Shown here: positions 17,301-26,269 of the stretch, piece after piece | Position numbering within the stretch: position 1 is the stretch's first letter | Layout: each line of letters starts with the position of its first letter | Notes under the pieces: generated by a model | Told to the model about the DNA's origin: nothing | The model's input: the letters and a program-made list of their open reading frames with translations, nothing else | Databases searched by the model: none | Assembly (NCBI GenBank): GCA_041658205.1 | Contig: JBBAAO010000001.1 | Span: 2,823,875-2,887,874 of the forward strand | DNA length: 64,000 nt | Direction: 5' to 3' | DNA from: Bacteroidota bacterium | GTDB taxonomy: Bacteria; Bacteroidota; Ignavibacteria; UBA10030; UBA8401 | Translations under genes and position numbers: made by a program

Positions 17301-20300
17301 AATTGTGTAATCTGGGGACTCAAAAAATGCAGAGTATGGTCAACATCGTGCATATAGAAGACGTTTGTACTATTTTCAATGATATTTTTCAACTTCAATT
17401 CGTTCTCAACCAAAACTTCTTCAATTTTTTTCCGTTCGGTGATATCCTTTGCTACACCGATCAATGCTAACGTTTCCCCTTGATCATTTTGAATGGAAGA
17501 GGTGGAAAGTTCAATAAAAAACTCTTGGCCATTTTTTCGACGATTCAATAATTCACCGCGCCATCCCCCTTGTAGCGTGCTCGGTAAAATTTCTGCAATT
17601 ATTGCAGGGTCGTTCTTGGAGGATTGAAGTATAGAAACATGTTTACCAATTACTTCGTACCGTTCATAACCATAGGTAGAGCAAAAAGCATTATTCACAA
17701 AAAAGATGTTGTCATTCATATCGGTAATACTGACGCATTCGCTGATACTCCGCAATGCGTGCGCCAACATTTCCATCTGTTTCTCCGTTTCCTTTCTTTC
17801 AGAAACGTCGCGGGAGAAACCAGTCGTACCTATCGTTTCACCGATATCATTAAAAATTGGTGTCTTAAAGGTCTCAAACAATTTTGTAATATCACGATCG
17901 ATGACAGGTTCCTCGACAACAATTCCAATTTTATCTTTGATCACTTTTTTATCATCCGCAATGTACTTTTCCGCAAGTTCTTTTGGCCAAATGTCTCTAT
18001 CGGTTTTGCCGACCAATTCTGCGGGCGAAGCTTTACTGCAGGTTTCCGCAAAGAGGCGATTTACCATAAGGTAACGTCCATCATTATCCTTCAGCCAAAT
18101 TAAACCCGGTTGGTTCTCAACAATAGCCGTCAAATAAGATTCACGAAGCCGAAGTACTTTTTCTGCCTGTTTGCGTTCATCGATATCCCGTAAGAAATTT
18201 GTCGCACTGATTAGTGTTCCATCATCGGAATAATTCAGATGGGAAATCTGCTCCACCCAAAATATTTCTCCATTTTTCTTTTTCACTTGAAACTCGCATG
18301 TTGCCTCTTTTTGGTGTTCGTTTATCCATGTGCGATATTGATGAATAACTCCATCACGATGCTCATCGACCACCAACCGGAGTGAACTTGTACCGATCAG
18401 TTCCTTTTCCGTATATCCGCTAATGACCATCAATCCGGGATTACAATAGGTAAATAAGCTTCTCTTATCGGCCTCAAAATACGCCTGACGGACATTTTCA
18501 ACTATCGTGCGGAACCGTTCTTCGCTTTCCTGCAATTGGATTTCCGCTTGTTTGGAGGAGGTGATATCCAGCATTAATCCCCTCAACTTTTCCGGTTCGC
18601 CATCCTTCAACGATACATTGACAATATCATGAAGCCAGACAACACGCCCGTCAGCAGCAATCATTCGATATTCGAATTCGTGATTTCTTTTTTCCTTCGT
18701 CGCAGTAATACAAAATGCAACGGTTTGCTCACGGTCTTCGGGATGAAGGTGATCCATCCAAAATGTCGGTTCTTGAATCCAGCGCGCCGGAGAAAAGCCA
18801 AGAATACGTTTTGCTTGTTCGCTGACAAACGAAAACTGAAACGTCTTCGCATCTGATTCCCATACAATACCATCAATCGAGTTTACCAGTTCTCTATAGA
18901 TCTGCTGCGATTGCCACAGTTCTTTTTCGGCACGCTTACGTTCTGTCAGATCGGTGATGGTCATACTATTTTTCAAATCTCCTTTCGCGTCCACAAAAGA
19001 AATTGAAGTGACATAGGCGGGAAAGGATGCCCCATCTCGACGCAGCATGTTCAATTCACCTTTAAATTTTCCTGTTAGCTCTCGTTCTTTTAATGATGCA
19101 ATCAACCGCGGGTCATTCATATCCACCAACCCTGCTCTTCCCACTGCGCAAATCTCTTCTTCGGTTCTTCCGAACATTGAACATGCTGAAGGATTGGCGG
19201 ACAAAATTTCTCCATTTAAACGTGTCAGCAGAATTGCTTCGCCACTGTTTTCAAATAACAATCGGTATCGTTCTTCGTTATCTCGGATGATCAACTCCAT
19301 CTTCTTCCGTTCGGATATATTGCGGGATACACCAATAACGTCAACATCTCCTTGATCATTTCGAACAAATGTTGCACTGATATCCGTCCAGACCGTTGAT
19401 CCGTCTTTACACGGTTGCTCAATTTCAATATGATATGATCCTGCGCCGGGCTTACCCTCCAGAAAATTCTGCAATTCACTTGTCAGTGATTCTTGAAGAA
19501 GTTTCAACGAAGAAGGCGTTAACGCTTTTTCCAGCGGCTGCTGTAGTATTTCTTCAACGGTGTATCCGCGTAATTTTTCCACCGACGGACTGCAGTATTT
19601 AAACCGCTTTTGCTGCAAATCGAGTATCCACAAGACATCCGTAATATTATCGGCAAGCAGTCGGTATTTTAACTCCCGCTCTCGCAGCGCTTCTTCGATA
19701 ATTTTCCGTCTGGTGATATTTTCATGGGAAATAACGACACGAACAGCTCCTTCACCCGGAAATCGGGTAACACTTGCATAAAACCATCGATGCTCCGTGG
19801 ATGAATGACAAGGATATTCAAGGTTGAATTCATCGCGTTCTTTAGAAATGACCGAACGTATTCCCGCCGCTATAGCAATTGCATCTTCTGCGTTGTTGCC
19901 TTGCGCATTATCGCATGTGGAAAGATAATTGATCCCCGCACCGACATTGGCAGAACGGCATCCATTGGCTTCAGCAAATTCATCCCACGCTTTGTTCGTT
20001 GTAATAATAGATCCTTTGTCATCTAAAATTGCAATGTGGGAAGAAAGTGCATTGACCGTTGCAAGAGCGAATCGCATGGATTCAATCAATGCCGATTCCG
20101 ATTTTTTCTTTTCTGTCACATCAATAGTATAACCGGCAAGATATCGGGCCGTACCTTTGTGATAGATGGGAAATTTAATGGTGTTATAACTACGCCCATT
20201 TAATTCTTCTTCAATATCAACCTGCTTTCCCTCCTTCAAAATCCGCTTATCATCCTCAATCATTTTTTTAGCAAACGTGGAAGGAAACAACTCGTCCATT

Positions 20301-21652
20301 GTTTTTCCGAGTATTGCTTCGATTGGTTTTCCGAGCATTGTTTCAAAATTTTTGCTCAATCGGAGAGAGCGTATTTGATCGTCTTTGAAAAAAATGTAAA
20401 TGGGGCTGTGCTCCATAAGTTGCGAAAAAATTGTTTCGCTTTCCTGCAGTGCTTCATATACTTTTTGACGCTCACGTTCTCCTTCGGTAACTTCCATCGC
20501 AAAGGAAATGTCCATGGCAAGTTCATCCAATAACGTACGTTCGTCGGTGGTAAAGAAATTTTTTTCTCCAGCATAGAGTGTAAATGCCCCGACAACTTTG
20601 CTATGAAGAATCAATGGAAATGCTGCTGACGATTTAAAGCCCGCTTTCGATGCAGCGCTTCTCCACGGCGCCATCGAAGGATCGTTTTCGATATCGGAGA
20701 TAAAATGGTGCACACCTTTGGAAACAGTGAGACCTGTCGGTCCGCTTGACCGGGCCTTGTCGTTGAAATCGATATTAATCGACTCTAAATATTCTTCAGC
20801 CATACCAGCAGATGCCACCACATCAAGTGTATTCGTTATTTCATTTTTAATACCAACCCACGCCATTAAGAATTTTCCATCTTGCACGGCAATGGAACAC
20901 GCCTCTCGAAATACTTCATCAATGTCTCTTGTCCGAACAATCAATTGATTAATATTCGTCATGACGCGATTGATACGATTGAGTTTTGAAATAACTATTT
21001 CTGCATGTTTTCGTTCCGTAATGTCGATGGAAAGAATAAAGACACCGTCAGGAATTGGTTGAATACTTAAATCAAACCAGCTTTTCGTGTCGTCTGGAAA
21101 TGTAAACTCGTACTCAATATGATTAACTTCTCTCTGTTCCATGCACCGCTTAATGACATCATATAGTGTTGTCAATTCAATACCGGGCCACATGTCGGTA
21201 TAGAGATTTCCCAACAGTTGCTCTCTTGAACATCGGTTATGTTTTTCTGCTGCATCATTCATATAGATGTAGCACCAATTAAATCCGATAATTTGACATC
21301 CTTCCATCATATTGTCCAGCATAGAACGGTACCGGTCTTCTGAATCGGTCAATTTATACTCTGAACGGATTTTTTTTAACCGTTCTGTTTCCATCACCCG
21401 CAGTCTGCTTTTGAGAAGTATGAACAATAGAAATGCAGTAACCACAACGAACATAAATCCTTTATACGTTTGTAATGTCTGAAAAACTGTCGTGTCGGTT
21501 GTGATAATGGAAAGGAGTTGATCGGAGAAGTAAATCCAAGCGAATCCGAAAATGATATAGAGAATTACGGTGTGAAAAGGGATATCAGATGATCGGTAGG
21601 TTAAAAAATGTGTTCGGCCATTTTCATTTTTTTTTGGTACTTTCAAACTCAT
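14387..21652 (-). CDS. Giant hybrid histidine kinase: 2 TM, 14 PAS, GAF, HisKA, HATPase, receiver
   Basis: One uninterrupted frame of 2421 codons. Two N-terminal membrane helices (about 27-48 and 67-87) leave almost no periplasmic domain. By eye I count 14 PAS units (spacing about 120-150 residues, most ending in DITERK-like PAC motifs), with one GAF domain inserted after the first (about 225-390). The kinase core follows: H2056 in GGIAHDLNNVLAP, then ATPase boxes NLGVNARDAMPDGG, KDTGIGM and GTGLGLSTVY. The C-terminal receiver has D2347 in VLTDMMMP. The adjacent PAS units are diverged, not tandem copies. It probably integrates redox, ligand or energy signals, inference only. The upstream leftward promoter candidate is at 21705-21721. 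Confidence 0.92.
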   Translation of the reverse strand: MSLKVPKKNENGRTHFLTYRSSDIPFHTVILYIIFGFAWIYFSDQLLSIITTDTTVFQTLQTYKGFMFVVVTAFLLFILLKSRLRVMETERLKKIRSEYKLTDSEDRYRSMLDNMMEGCQIIGFNWCYIYMNDAAEKHNRCSREQLLGNLYTDMWPGIELTTLYDVIKRCMEQREVNHIEYEFTFPDDTKSWFDLSIQPIPDGVFILSIDITERKHAEIVISKLNRINRVMTNINQLIVRTRDIDEVFREACSIAVQDGKFLMAWVGIKNEITNTLDVVASAGMAEEYLESINIDFNDKARSSGPTGLTVSKGVHHFISDIENDPSMAPWRSAASKAGFKSSAAFPLILHSKVVGAFTLYAGEKNFFTTDERTLLDELAMDISFAMEVTEGERERQKVYEALQESETIFSQLMEHSPIYIFFKDDQIRSLRLSKNFETMLGKPIEAILGKTMDELFPSTFAKKMIEDDKRILKEGKQVDIEEELNGRSYNTIKFPIYHKGTARYLAGYTIDVTEKKKSESALIESMRFALATVNALSSHIAILDDKGSIITTNKAWDEFAEANGCRSANVGAGINYLSTCDNAQGNNAEDAIAIAAGIRSVISKERDEFNLEYPCHSSTEHRWFYASVTRFPGEGAVRVVISHENITRRKIIEEALRERELKYRLLADNITDVLWILDLQQKRFKYCSPSVEKLRGYTVEEILQQPLEKALTPSSLKLLQESLTSELQNFLEGKPGAGSYHIEIEQPCKDGSTVWTDISATFVRNDQGDVDVIGVSRNISERKKMELIIRDNEERYRLLFENSGEAILLTRLNGEILSANPSACSMFGRTEEEICAVGRAGLVDMNDPRLIASLKERELTGKFKGELNMLRRDGASFPAYVTSISFVDAKGDLKNSMTITDLTERKRAEKELWQSQQIYRELVNSIDGIVWESDAKTFQFSFVSEQAKRILGFSPARWIQEPTFWMDHLHPEDREQTVAFCITATKEKRNHEFEYRMIAADGRVVWLHDIVNVSLKDGEPEKLRGLMLDITSSKQAEIQLQESEERFRTIVENVRQAYFEADKRSLFTYCNPGLMVISGYTEKELIGTSSLRLVVDEHRDGVIHQYRTWINEHQKEATCEFQVKKKNGEIFWVEQISHLNYSDDGTLISATNFLRDIDERKQAEKVLRLRESYLTAIVENQPGLIWLKDNDGRYLMVNRLFAETCSKASPAELVGKTDRDIWPKELAEKYIADDKKVIKDKIGIVVEEPVIDRDITKLFETFKTPIFNDIGETIGTTGFSRDVSERKETEKQMEMLAHALRSISECVSITDMNDNIFFVNNAFCSTYGYERYEVIGKHVSILQSSKNDPAIIAEILPSTLQGGWRGELLNRRKNGQEFFIELSTSSIQNDQGETLALIGVAKDITERKKIEEVLVENELKLKNIIENSTNVFYMHDVDHTLHFLSPQITQLLGYNVEEALISWREFTTDNPVNENGYRLTVRAIETGVAQPPYELELHHKNGTKVWVEVREAPLVHEGKTVSIVGSLNDITERKRAEEILKESEKKFRSVVEDAVENIFTIDIKGHFTYANPITLQSTGYSFEELRHLRYSDLVEPKYKNAIQRIYLRQYQLRKEFVTTEFPFRTKTGDIKWFNQNTRLIIENGTVKGFFSIARDVTERRIAEEKLRESEERLRLSIQAANQGLFDLNIQTGEMIVNPEYAIMLGYDPATFVETNSLWIDRLHPDDKERTRQAYINYISGVSNEYRIEFRQKTKSGAWKWILSLGRIIEYTTNGKPLRMLGAHTDIDDIKRAEEMQVLQTTALESAANAIVITDLDGQIVWANNSFTRITGYSVEEAIGGKPSLLKSGKQTQQFYEKLWNTIKSGEVWRGNIVNKRKDGSFYDDEMTITPVRNASNVITHFVAVKQDVTDRNIAVQRMKEQAMLLDEAHEAIIVRDMDYRVMYWNKGAERLFGWLATDAIGKDFRSLVYLEKNDFSKEMEQLYKEGNFSGEFKLRTKQLQTIVVDIRFNVINDEEGNPKSILSMSNDITDKKKIEAQLLRTQRMGSLGTLAGGIAHDLNNVLAPILLAVEFLKRTYVNDSSQKILESVESSTRRGSEIVKQILTFARGVETQKILIQPRHLIKEIIGIFKQTFPRSIKISSDIPTNTWTIMGDPTHFHQLVMNLGVNARDAMPDGGSLSITASNEVIDEQYVRMNIDAVVGRYVQFSIKDTGIGMAPQIIDHIFEPFFTTKEIGKGTGLGLSTVYTIVKSHGGFIKVQSEVGKGTTFNVFLPATVSNAVVAGTKALQQDYFGKGELILVVDDEASIRDVTKYTLELYNYVVITAADGAEGVARFAELHDKVALVLTDMMMPVMDGNHLITALRRMNPDIKIIASSGLIDKPKSVEGDKNAVNGFIDKPYTAEKLMTMVSSVIKGVPTQPES

Positions 21653-21704
21653 AATGTTCCCCCTTCAACGAGCAATAAAAAGTAATACACAATGATATGA
21701 AATG

Positions 21705-21721
21705 TTCAAATGGGGTGCCAC
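21705..21721 (-). promoter_or_regulatory. Sigma-54-like promoter of the giant kinase (weak -12)
   Basis: On the minus strand GTGGCAC-CCCAT-TTGAA: a perfect TGGCAC -24 element with correct spacing, but the -12 element reads TTGA instead of TTGC. It is about 53 bases before the start codon at 21652. An NtrC-type activator gene lies nearby at 23278. Confidence 0.4.
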
Positions 21722-21855
21722 GAAAACCATTCGAAATATGCGATATTTTACTCCGGTTATGCCTATATGTTGTAATTATTAGGAATGTAATTTGTAGAAT
21801 GGTAAAAATGGGAATTATGCAACATATCTAAATTGAGATTATTTCGCAGTAATTC

Positions 21856-21873
21856 CTCGGCATAAGGATTGCA
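21856..21873 (+). promoter_or_regulatory. Sigma-54-like promoter of the cysteine-PAS kinase
   Basis: TCGGCAT-AAGGA-TTGCA with the invariant GG (21859-21860) and GC (21871-21872) separated by exactly ten bases. It is 36 bases upstream of the ATG at 21909. One of the two GG-flanking bases deviates from TGGCAC. Confidence 0.5.
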
Positions 21874-21908
21874 GTGTTACTAGATAACAGTTCAACGGGG
21901 GGGACACC

Positions 21909-23093
21909 ATGAACGCAACAACTACTTCAACACTTCGCCAACGCTCTTCAATAGAAGAGTTATACAAACAATCGCAATACTTCACCAAGCAGCTTCCTTT
22001 TCAATATTTTTCCGATTCACTCTCTGAATTCGTGACGATATTAAATACACATCGACAAATCGTATTCTGTAATCAGCCGTTGGTTACATATTTGAATGCC
22101 GTCGATGCAAACGAGATCATAGGAAAACGACCTGGTGAAGCACTTCGATGCCAGCATTCTCATATCACACCCGGCGGATGCGGAACATCTGAGTTTTGTA
22201 AAATGTGCGGTGCTTTCAAGGCAATTCTGAAAAGTCAACAGGGTGAAGAAGTTGTCAATGAATGCAGAATCATTACGGACCCGGATACCAAAGCATTGGA
22301 TCTCTCCGTTCATGCCACACCGCTCACCTATAACAACGAATCTTTCACAATTTTTTCATTGACCGATATCGGAAATGAAAAACGGAGAAAAGTTCTCGAG
22401 ACGTTATTCTTCCATGATATCCTGAACATGGTTGGCGGTTTGCTTGGATATTCAGAGTTGCTGAAAGATGCTTCAACGGATGAGGCGAAGGAATATGCTC
22501 CCATCATCAATAGACTTGTCGGTGATCTGAGCGAACAAATTATGTCGCAGAAAGAGTTGGCAAATGCAGAACAGGGTACCACCAAAGTATCTCCAACAAT
22601 GATCCATTCAACATCATTTCTGGATTCCATTACCATTGCTCTCCGACTGCATGCGGCTTCAAAGGATAAGATCATTATCGCAGATCAATCAACAGAAGAT
22701 TTTATTTTTGTAACGGACGAACGGTTGTTGCGTCGCGTTATCGTCAATCTTACGAAAAATGCTCTTGAAGCAACAAAGGTTAACGGCATTGTTCGAATTT
22801 CTTGTAAACGAAAGGATCGGGAAGTACAATTTACGGTTCAGAACAGTGAAGTAATTCCGGAAGACATTCAACTTCAGATTTTCCAACGATCATTTTCCAC
22901 AAAAGGAGAAGGAAGAGGATTGGGAACATATAGTGTAAAACTTTTTACTGAACACTATTTGCTTGGCAGTGTTTCATTTGTTTCCAACAAAGATGATGGA
23001 ACTGCTTTCACCGTTGTGCTGCCGATGACACTCGGCACTCCAAGTAATGAACAAACGCCGGTGACAAATGATTTAGAGAAAATTTTTGGGTAA
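21909..23093 (+). CDS. Sensor kinase with cysteine-rich PAS domain
   Basis: A soluble 394-residue kinase. Its PAS domain (about 35-155) contains a tight cluster of possible ligands: C81, H83, H85, C91 (GGCG), C97 and C100 in CKMCG. The spacing C-x9-C-x5-C-x2-C suggests a metal, Fe-S or redox-active thiol site, which is inference. The kinase helix has H169 in FFHDILNMVGGLLGYSELL, and the ATPase shows NLTKNALEAT and GEGRGLGTYSVKLF. The H box HD-x-x-N is of the type that lacks the usual HE-x-x-x-P. The next gene, after a terminator, encodes an NtrC-type activator, its likely partner. Confidence 0.88.
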   Translation: MNATTTSTLRQRSSIEELYKQSQYFTKQLPFQYFSDSLSEFVTILNTHRQIVFCNQPLVTYLNAVDANEIIGKRPGEALRCQHSHITPGGCGTSEFCKMCGAFKAILKSQQGEEVVNECRIITDPDTKALDLSVHATPLTYNNESFTIFSLTDIGNEKRRKVLETLFFHDILNMVGGLLGYSELLKDASTDEAKEYAPIINRLVGDLSEQIMSQKELANAEQGTTKVSPTMIHSTSFLDSITIALRLHAASKDKIIIADQSTEDFIFVTDERLLRRVIVNLTKNALEATKVNGIVRISCKRKDREVQFTVQNSEVIPEDIQLQIFQRSFSTKGEGRGLGTYSVKLFTEHYLLGSVSFVSNKDDGTAFTVVLPMTLGTPSNEQTPVTNDLEKIFG

Positions 23094-23128
23094 TGCAGTA
23101 TCCACCATATCATCTCTTATCACCATTG

Positions 23129-23163
23129 ATCCCTCTTATTCCACCAGAAAAGAGGGATTTTTT
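23129..23163 (+). terminator. Rho-independent terminator after the cysteine-PAS kinase
   Basis: ATCCCTCTT and AAGAGGGAT form a 9-bp stem around a 12-base loop, followed directly by a run of T. It separates the kinase from the sigma-54 activator gene, which therefore should have its own promoter or depend on read-through. Confidence 0.8.
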
Positions 23164-23277
23164 ATATTGGAACGAATCTTCTTGATTCAGACAAAATTAT
23201 CGTTTTTCTTAAGCGCAGAATGGATTTTTTAAGTTTTGCAGGTCATAAGATAAACATCTATATTTCAGTATAATTTT

Positions 23278-24654
23278 ATGGCAAAATCCAAACATAGTGC
23301 CAATATCCTCGTTGCGGATGATGAAAATGACTTCCGGATGATTCTGCAATCTTTCCTTGTCACGGAAGGTCACACCGTCACAACGGCTGAAGACGGCGCA
23401 GATGCGATCAATAAACTCCATGAAAAGATATTCGATCTCGTGCTGCTCGATATCCGTATGCCGCGTGTGGATGGATTGGAAGTGTTGCAGTTTATTAAAC
23501 AGCAATACATTGATACGCAGGTAATCATCCTCACCGCCGTCGACGATGTGCGCATTGCGGTGGAATGTATGAAACTCGGCGCCTTCCATTTTTTAACAAA
23601 ACCGTATTCTGTGGATGAATTACAATCCTTGGTGAATCGTGCTCTGGAACAACGCGCAATGCTCATTGAATTGAAAGTGATGAAGAGTACCATTTCACGA
23701 TTGACACATTCATCTCAATTGATCGGTGAAAGTAAAGAGTTTCAAAAAGTTTTGGAATTGGCAGAGAGAGTTGCTCCGAGTGATTCAACTGTGTTGTTGG
23801 AGGGTGCGAGCGGAACCGGAAAAGAGGTCTTTGCAAACTTTATCTATAAAAACTCACCCCGTGCAGAAAAACCTTTTGTTGCCTTAAACTGTGCTTCCAT
23901 TCCGGATACATTGATTGAAAGCGAACTGTTTGGACACGAAAAAGGAGCGTTTACGGATGCTAGTGCAATGCGTCAAGGGTTAGTGGAAATTGCAAATGGC
24001 GGAACATTGTTTTTGGATGAGATCGGCGAGATTAGCCCGGTATTCCAGCCGAAACTTCTTAGATTTATTCAATTGGGTGAATACCGGCGTGTCGGCGGAA
24101 ATAAAACATTGAAGTCGGACGTGCGAATTATTTCCGCAACAAATAAAAATCTTTTTAATGAGGTAACAGCAGGACGGTTTCGTGAGGATCTTCTCTATCG
24201 TCTCAATGTAATCACGATGCATCTCCCTTCACTTATCGAACGAAAGGATGATATCCCACTTCTTGCACAAAGCATTCTTGAACGAAAAAATAAGCTTCGT
24301 GAAAAAAAGGAATTGCATCCCGACGCATTACAGGCATTAAAGGAATATCATTGGCCCGGAAATATCCGTGAACTGGAAAATGTTCTTGAGCGGGCAATTA
24401 TTCTAAGTAATGATGAATTTATTCGGCCAAAAGATCTTTTATTGCCGCAGCAACTTGTGATGAAACAATCTTCAAACGGAAACGGAGCACAGAAAATCGG
24501 TTCGGCTATCTCCCTGGAAGAATTGGAAAAAGAGCACATTGCAACTGTTCTGATCAATACAAAATGGAATAAGAATCTTGCTACAAAGATTCTTGGCATT
24601 TCCCTTAAGACACTCTACACAAAAATCCACCATTACAATCTTAAAGAAGAATAG
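23278..24654 (+). CDS. NtrC-family sigma-54-dependent response regulator
   Basis: A 458-residue activator in three parts. The receiver (about 10-122) has VADDEND and D58 in LVLLDIRMP. The AAA+ domain (about 145-385) has Walker A LEGASGTGKE, the sigma-54 contact loop ELFGHEKGAFTDA (GAFTDA instead of the canonical GAFTGA), Walker B GGTLFLDEIGEI, and the arginine finger region FREDLLYRLNV. The C-terminal Fis-type helix-turn-helix is in LATKILGISLKTLYTKIHHY. It would hydrolyse ATP to open sigma-54 promoters. Its kinase partner is probably the protein at 21909, and the strongest sigma-54 promoter in the window (25689) lies about 1 kb downstream. Confidence 0.93.
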   Translation: MAKSKHSANILVADDENDFRMILQSFLVTEGHTVTTAEDGADAINKLHEKIFDLVLLDIRMPRVDGLEVLQFIKQQYIDTQVIILTAVDDVRIAVECMKLGAFHFLTKPYSVDELQSLVNRALEQRAMLIELKVMKSTISRLTHSSQLIGESKEFQKVLELAERVAPSDSTVLLEGASGTGKEVFANFIYKNSPRAEKPFVALNCASIPDTLIESELFGHEKGAFTDASAMRQGLVEIANGGTLFLDEIGEISPVFQPKLLRFIQLGEYRRVGGNKTLKSDVRIISATNKNLFNEVTAGRFREDLLYRLNVITMHLPSLIERKDDIPLLAQSILERKNKLREKKELHPDALQALKEYHWPGNIRELENVLERAIILSNDEFIRPKDLLLPQQLVMKQSSNGNGAQKIGSAISLEELEKEHIATVLINTKWNKNLATKILGISLKTLYTKIHHYNLKEE

Positions 24655-25688
24655 CGCACACACAGACTCTCATTCGTCTTCGTTTCTTCCCCTTCGCTTT
24701 CCCATTCGATATTTTAACGCACTCAAAACCCTTATATAGCTTTTCAATTTTTCAATAACAGCGGTATTAAAAATCCAAAAACTATTGATATTGTGAACCG
24801 TTTTATTTTACGGCATTACCTCGTTTTTCATTTTAATTCGGAGAATGTCCACCTGTAAGACATTCGGATCTTCGTCGCTTTTTTTTCCCTTGATTCACTC
24901 CGTAATGGAGTCCGCTTAACGTTTATCCAATATCCCTTCACAACAATAAATTCTGTTTCCAATTCATCACTATTGTTTTGACTCATATTCTCTAACGGAT
25001 TCATAGATCAGTGCGATGCTGCCCCCTTTCTCTTCCAAACAAAGAGTATTTCCAAAAATCTGTGTTGAAAGATATTTCTTGGAGGTAGAATTAGCTAAGT
25101 GGCAAAAAGTAAGAAAATACTGGGTCTATCAGACTTGTCCAAAATACATTGATAAAAACAACAAGATTCTTTACTCTCTTCTTTTCTTGACGGAGCAAGA
25201 AAAGAAGCAAAAGAACTCCTTGCGAAATTTAACGCACGCGATGAATCCTGTTCGCTCTTGCCCGTTGATGGCGCGAATCGCGCCATCAAAAGTCCCGTCA
25301 TTCATCGCCTTCCCATTCGCTCAATCCTCCTAAATTTCGCACCCACGCACTTTATTATGATCTCTACAAAACAACAAAGGGGTCTTCCTACTTGTTATCA
25401 AAATATATGTGCCCAAGTTGAGATGCTACGGCCAATTTTGTATTCACTTACCATTTATATTGGACAGCTGTGTAGGTCTATATAAGACAAAAATATCTTT
25501 TTTACCCGCTCCACCCTCCTTTCAATCCATTTTCAATTAGGTAAAGTGTAGAATCTTCAATAAAGACGGGAGATTTTTGCACTTTTTCAAATTTGTAAAT
25601 TCTACAATTCTTCGGTCATCTCGTAAAAAAATGCCTCCTTAAAATACAAATTCCTCAAAAAGCCCAATAAAATCAGAAGGTTTTTCAG
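24655..25688. other. Long intergenic region (about 1 kb) before the sigma-54 promoter
   Basis: The only structure I see is the 340-bp direct repeat at 25133-25472. Frames within it (for example 25016-25333) are not supported as genes. The stretch 24660-25130 is AT-rich without visible genes. Enhancer sites for the sigma-54 activator may lie in 25480-25680, but none could be recognised. Confidence 0.4.
25133..25472. repeat. 340-bp direct repeat, left copy
   Basis: Runs from ACTTGTCCAAAATACAT to TTGGACAGCTGTG and is closely matched by 28695-29033 in the same orientation. It contains a perfect 9-bp hairpin GATGGCGCG-AAT-CGCGCCATC at 25267-25287 and a second palindromic stretch CTTTTCTTG...CAAGAAAAG. 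Note the ends: TTGTCCAAAAT at the left and TATTGGACAGC at the right share GGACA/TGTCC, a short terminal inverted repeat. Confidence 0.85.
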
Positions 25689-25704
25689 TGGCACTGGCAT
25701 TGCC
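25689..25704 (+). promoter_or_regulatory. Sigma-54 promoter of the CTD-protein/subtilisin operon
   Basis: TGGCAC-TGGCA-TTGC: perfect -24 and -12 elements, with GG (25690-25691) and GC (25702-25703) ten bases apart. Transcription would start near 25715, which excludes the open-frame ATG at 25708 and supports the start at 25732. Confidence 0.8.
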
Positions 25705-25731
25705 AAAATGTATGGCATGGAGCCAAGCACA

Positions 25732-26268
25732 ATGAAAAACTTCTTCTTATATTTTGCACAAGTAATCATCGCACTGACCACGCTGGCAAATTCTCAGGGA
25801 TTTGATTTGATGAACGTTCAAGCATCAAATAAAGTCGCCACAAGTTCACAATTCACAATTACTAAGAGCGGAATTGAGCAATTTCGCCCCACTTCAATCC
25901 AAACGCCATATGCCATAATAACCGGAGAAACGTTATTTGTGGCAAAAGAACAAAACACAACATCCGTAGCGGACGGAGGTACCAAAACAATGACATCGAC
26001 ACTTCAACAAAATTTTCCGAACCCATTCAACAACTCAACCGTCATCCGATTTTCTCTGAACGAGATGAGCGATGTGACCATACAAGTATTTGATATCACC
26101 GGCCGCGAAGTATCCACATTGGTGAATGGAACAAAACAATCCGGTACATTCAGCGTTGGATTTTCCAACAATAACATTGCTTCAGGAACATACATTTATA
26201 GAATGACCGCACGCAATAACAGCGGTAAGACTACCGTTGATACAAAAAAAATGATTGTCATGAAATAA
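25732..26268 (+). CDS. Small secreted protein with T9SS C-terminal domain
   Basis: A 178-residue protein with a signal peptide (MKNFFLYFAQVIIALTTLANSQ) and a C-terminal T9SS sorting domain over its last ~90 residues: LQQNFPNPFNNSTVIRFSL, then VTIQVFDITGREVSTLVNG and SGTYIYRMTARNN. Only about 70 residues separate signal and sorting domain, so it is little more than a CTD carrier. The start at 25732 is fixed by the sigma-54 promoter and a TGGAG ribosome binding site at 25718-25722. The subtilisin gene follows after one base, so the two are co-translated. That partner has no CTD, so this protein may bring it to the surface or act as its partner; this is inference. Confidence 0.82.
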   Translation: MKNFFLYFAQVIIALTTLANSQGFDLMNVQASNKVATSSQFTITKSGIEQFRPTSIQTPYAIITGETLFVAKEQNTTSVADGGTKTMTSTLQQNFPNPFNNSTVIRFSLNEMSDVTIQVFDITGREVSTLVNGTKQSGTFSVGFSNNNIASGTYIYRMTARNNSGKTTVDTKKMIVMK

Positions 26269-26269
26269 T

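Noticed and set aside
25016..25333. 105-codon frame in the left direct repeat and its twin at 28749-28952
   Set aside because: Both translate a non-coding repeat with a strong hairpin; no start signal and the frame is not protein-like.
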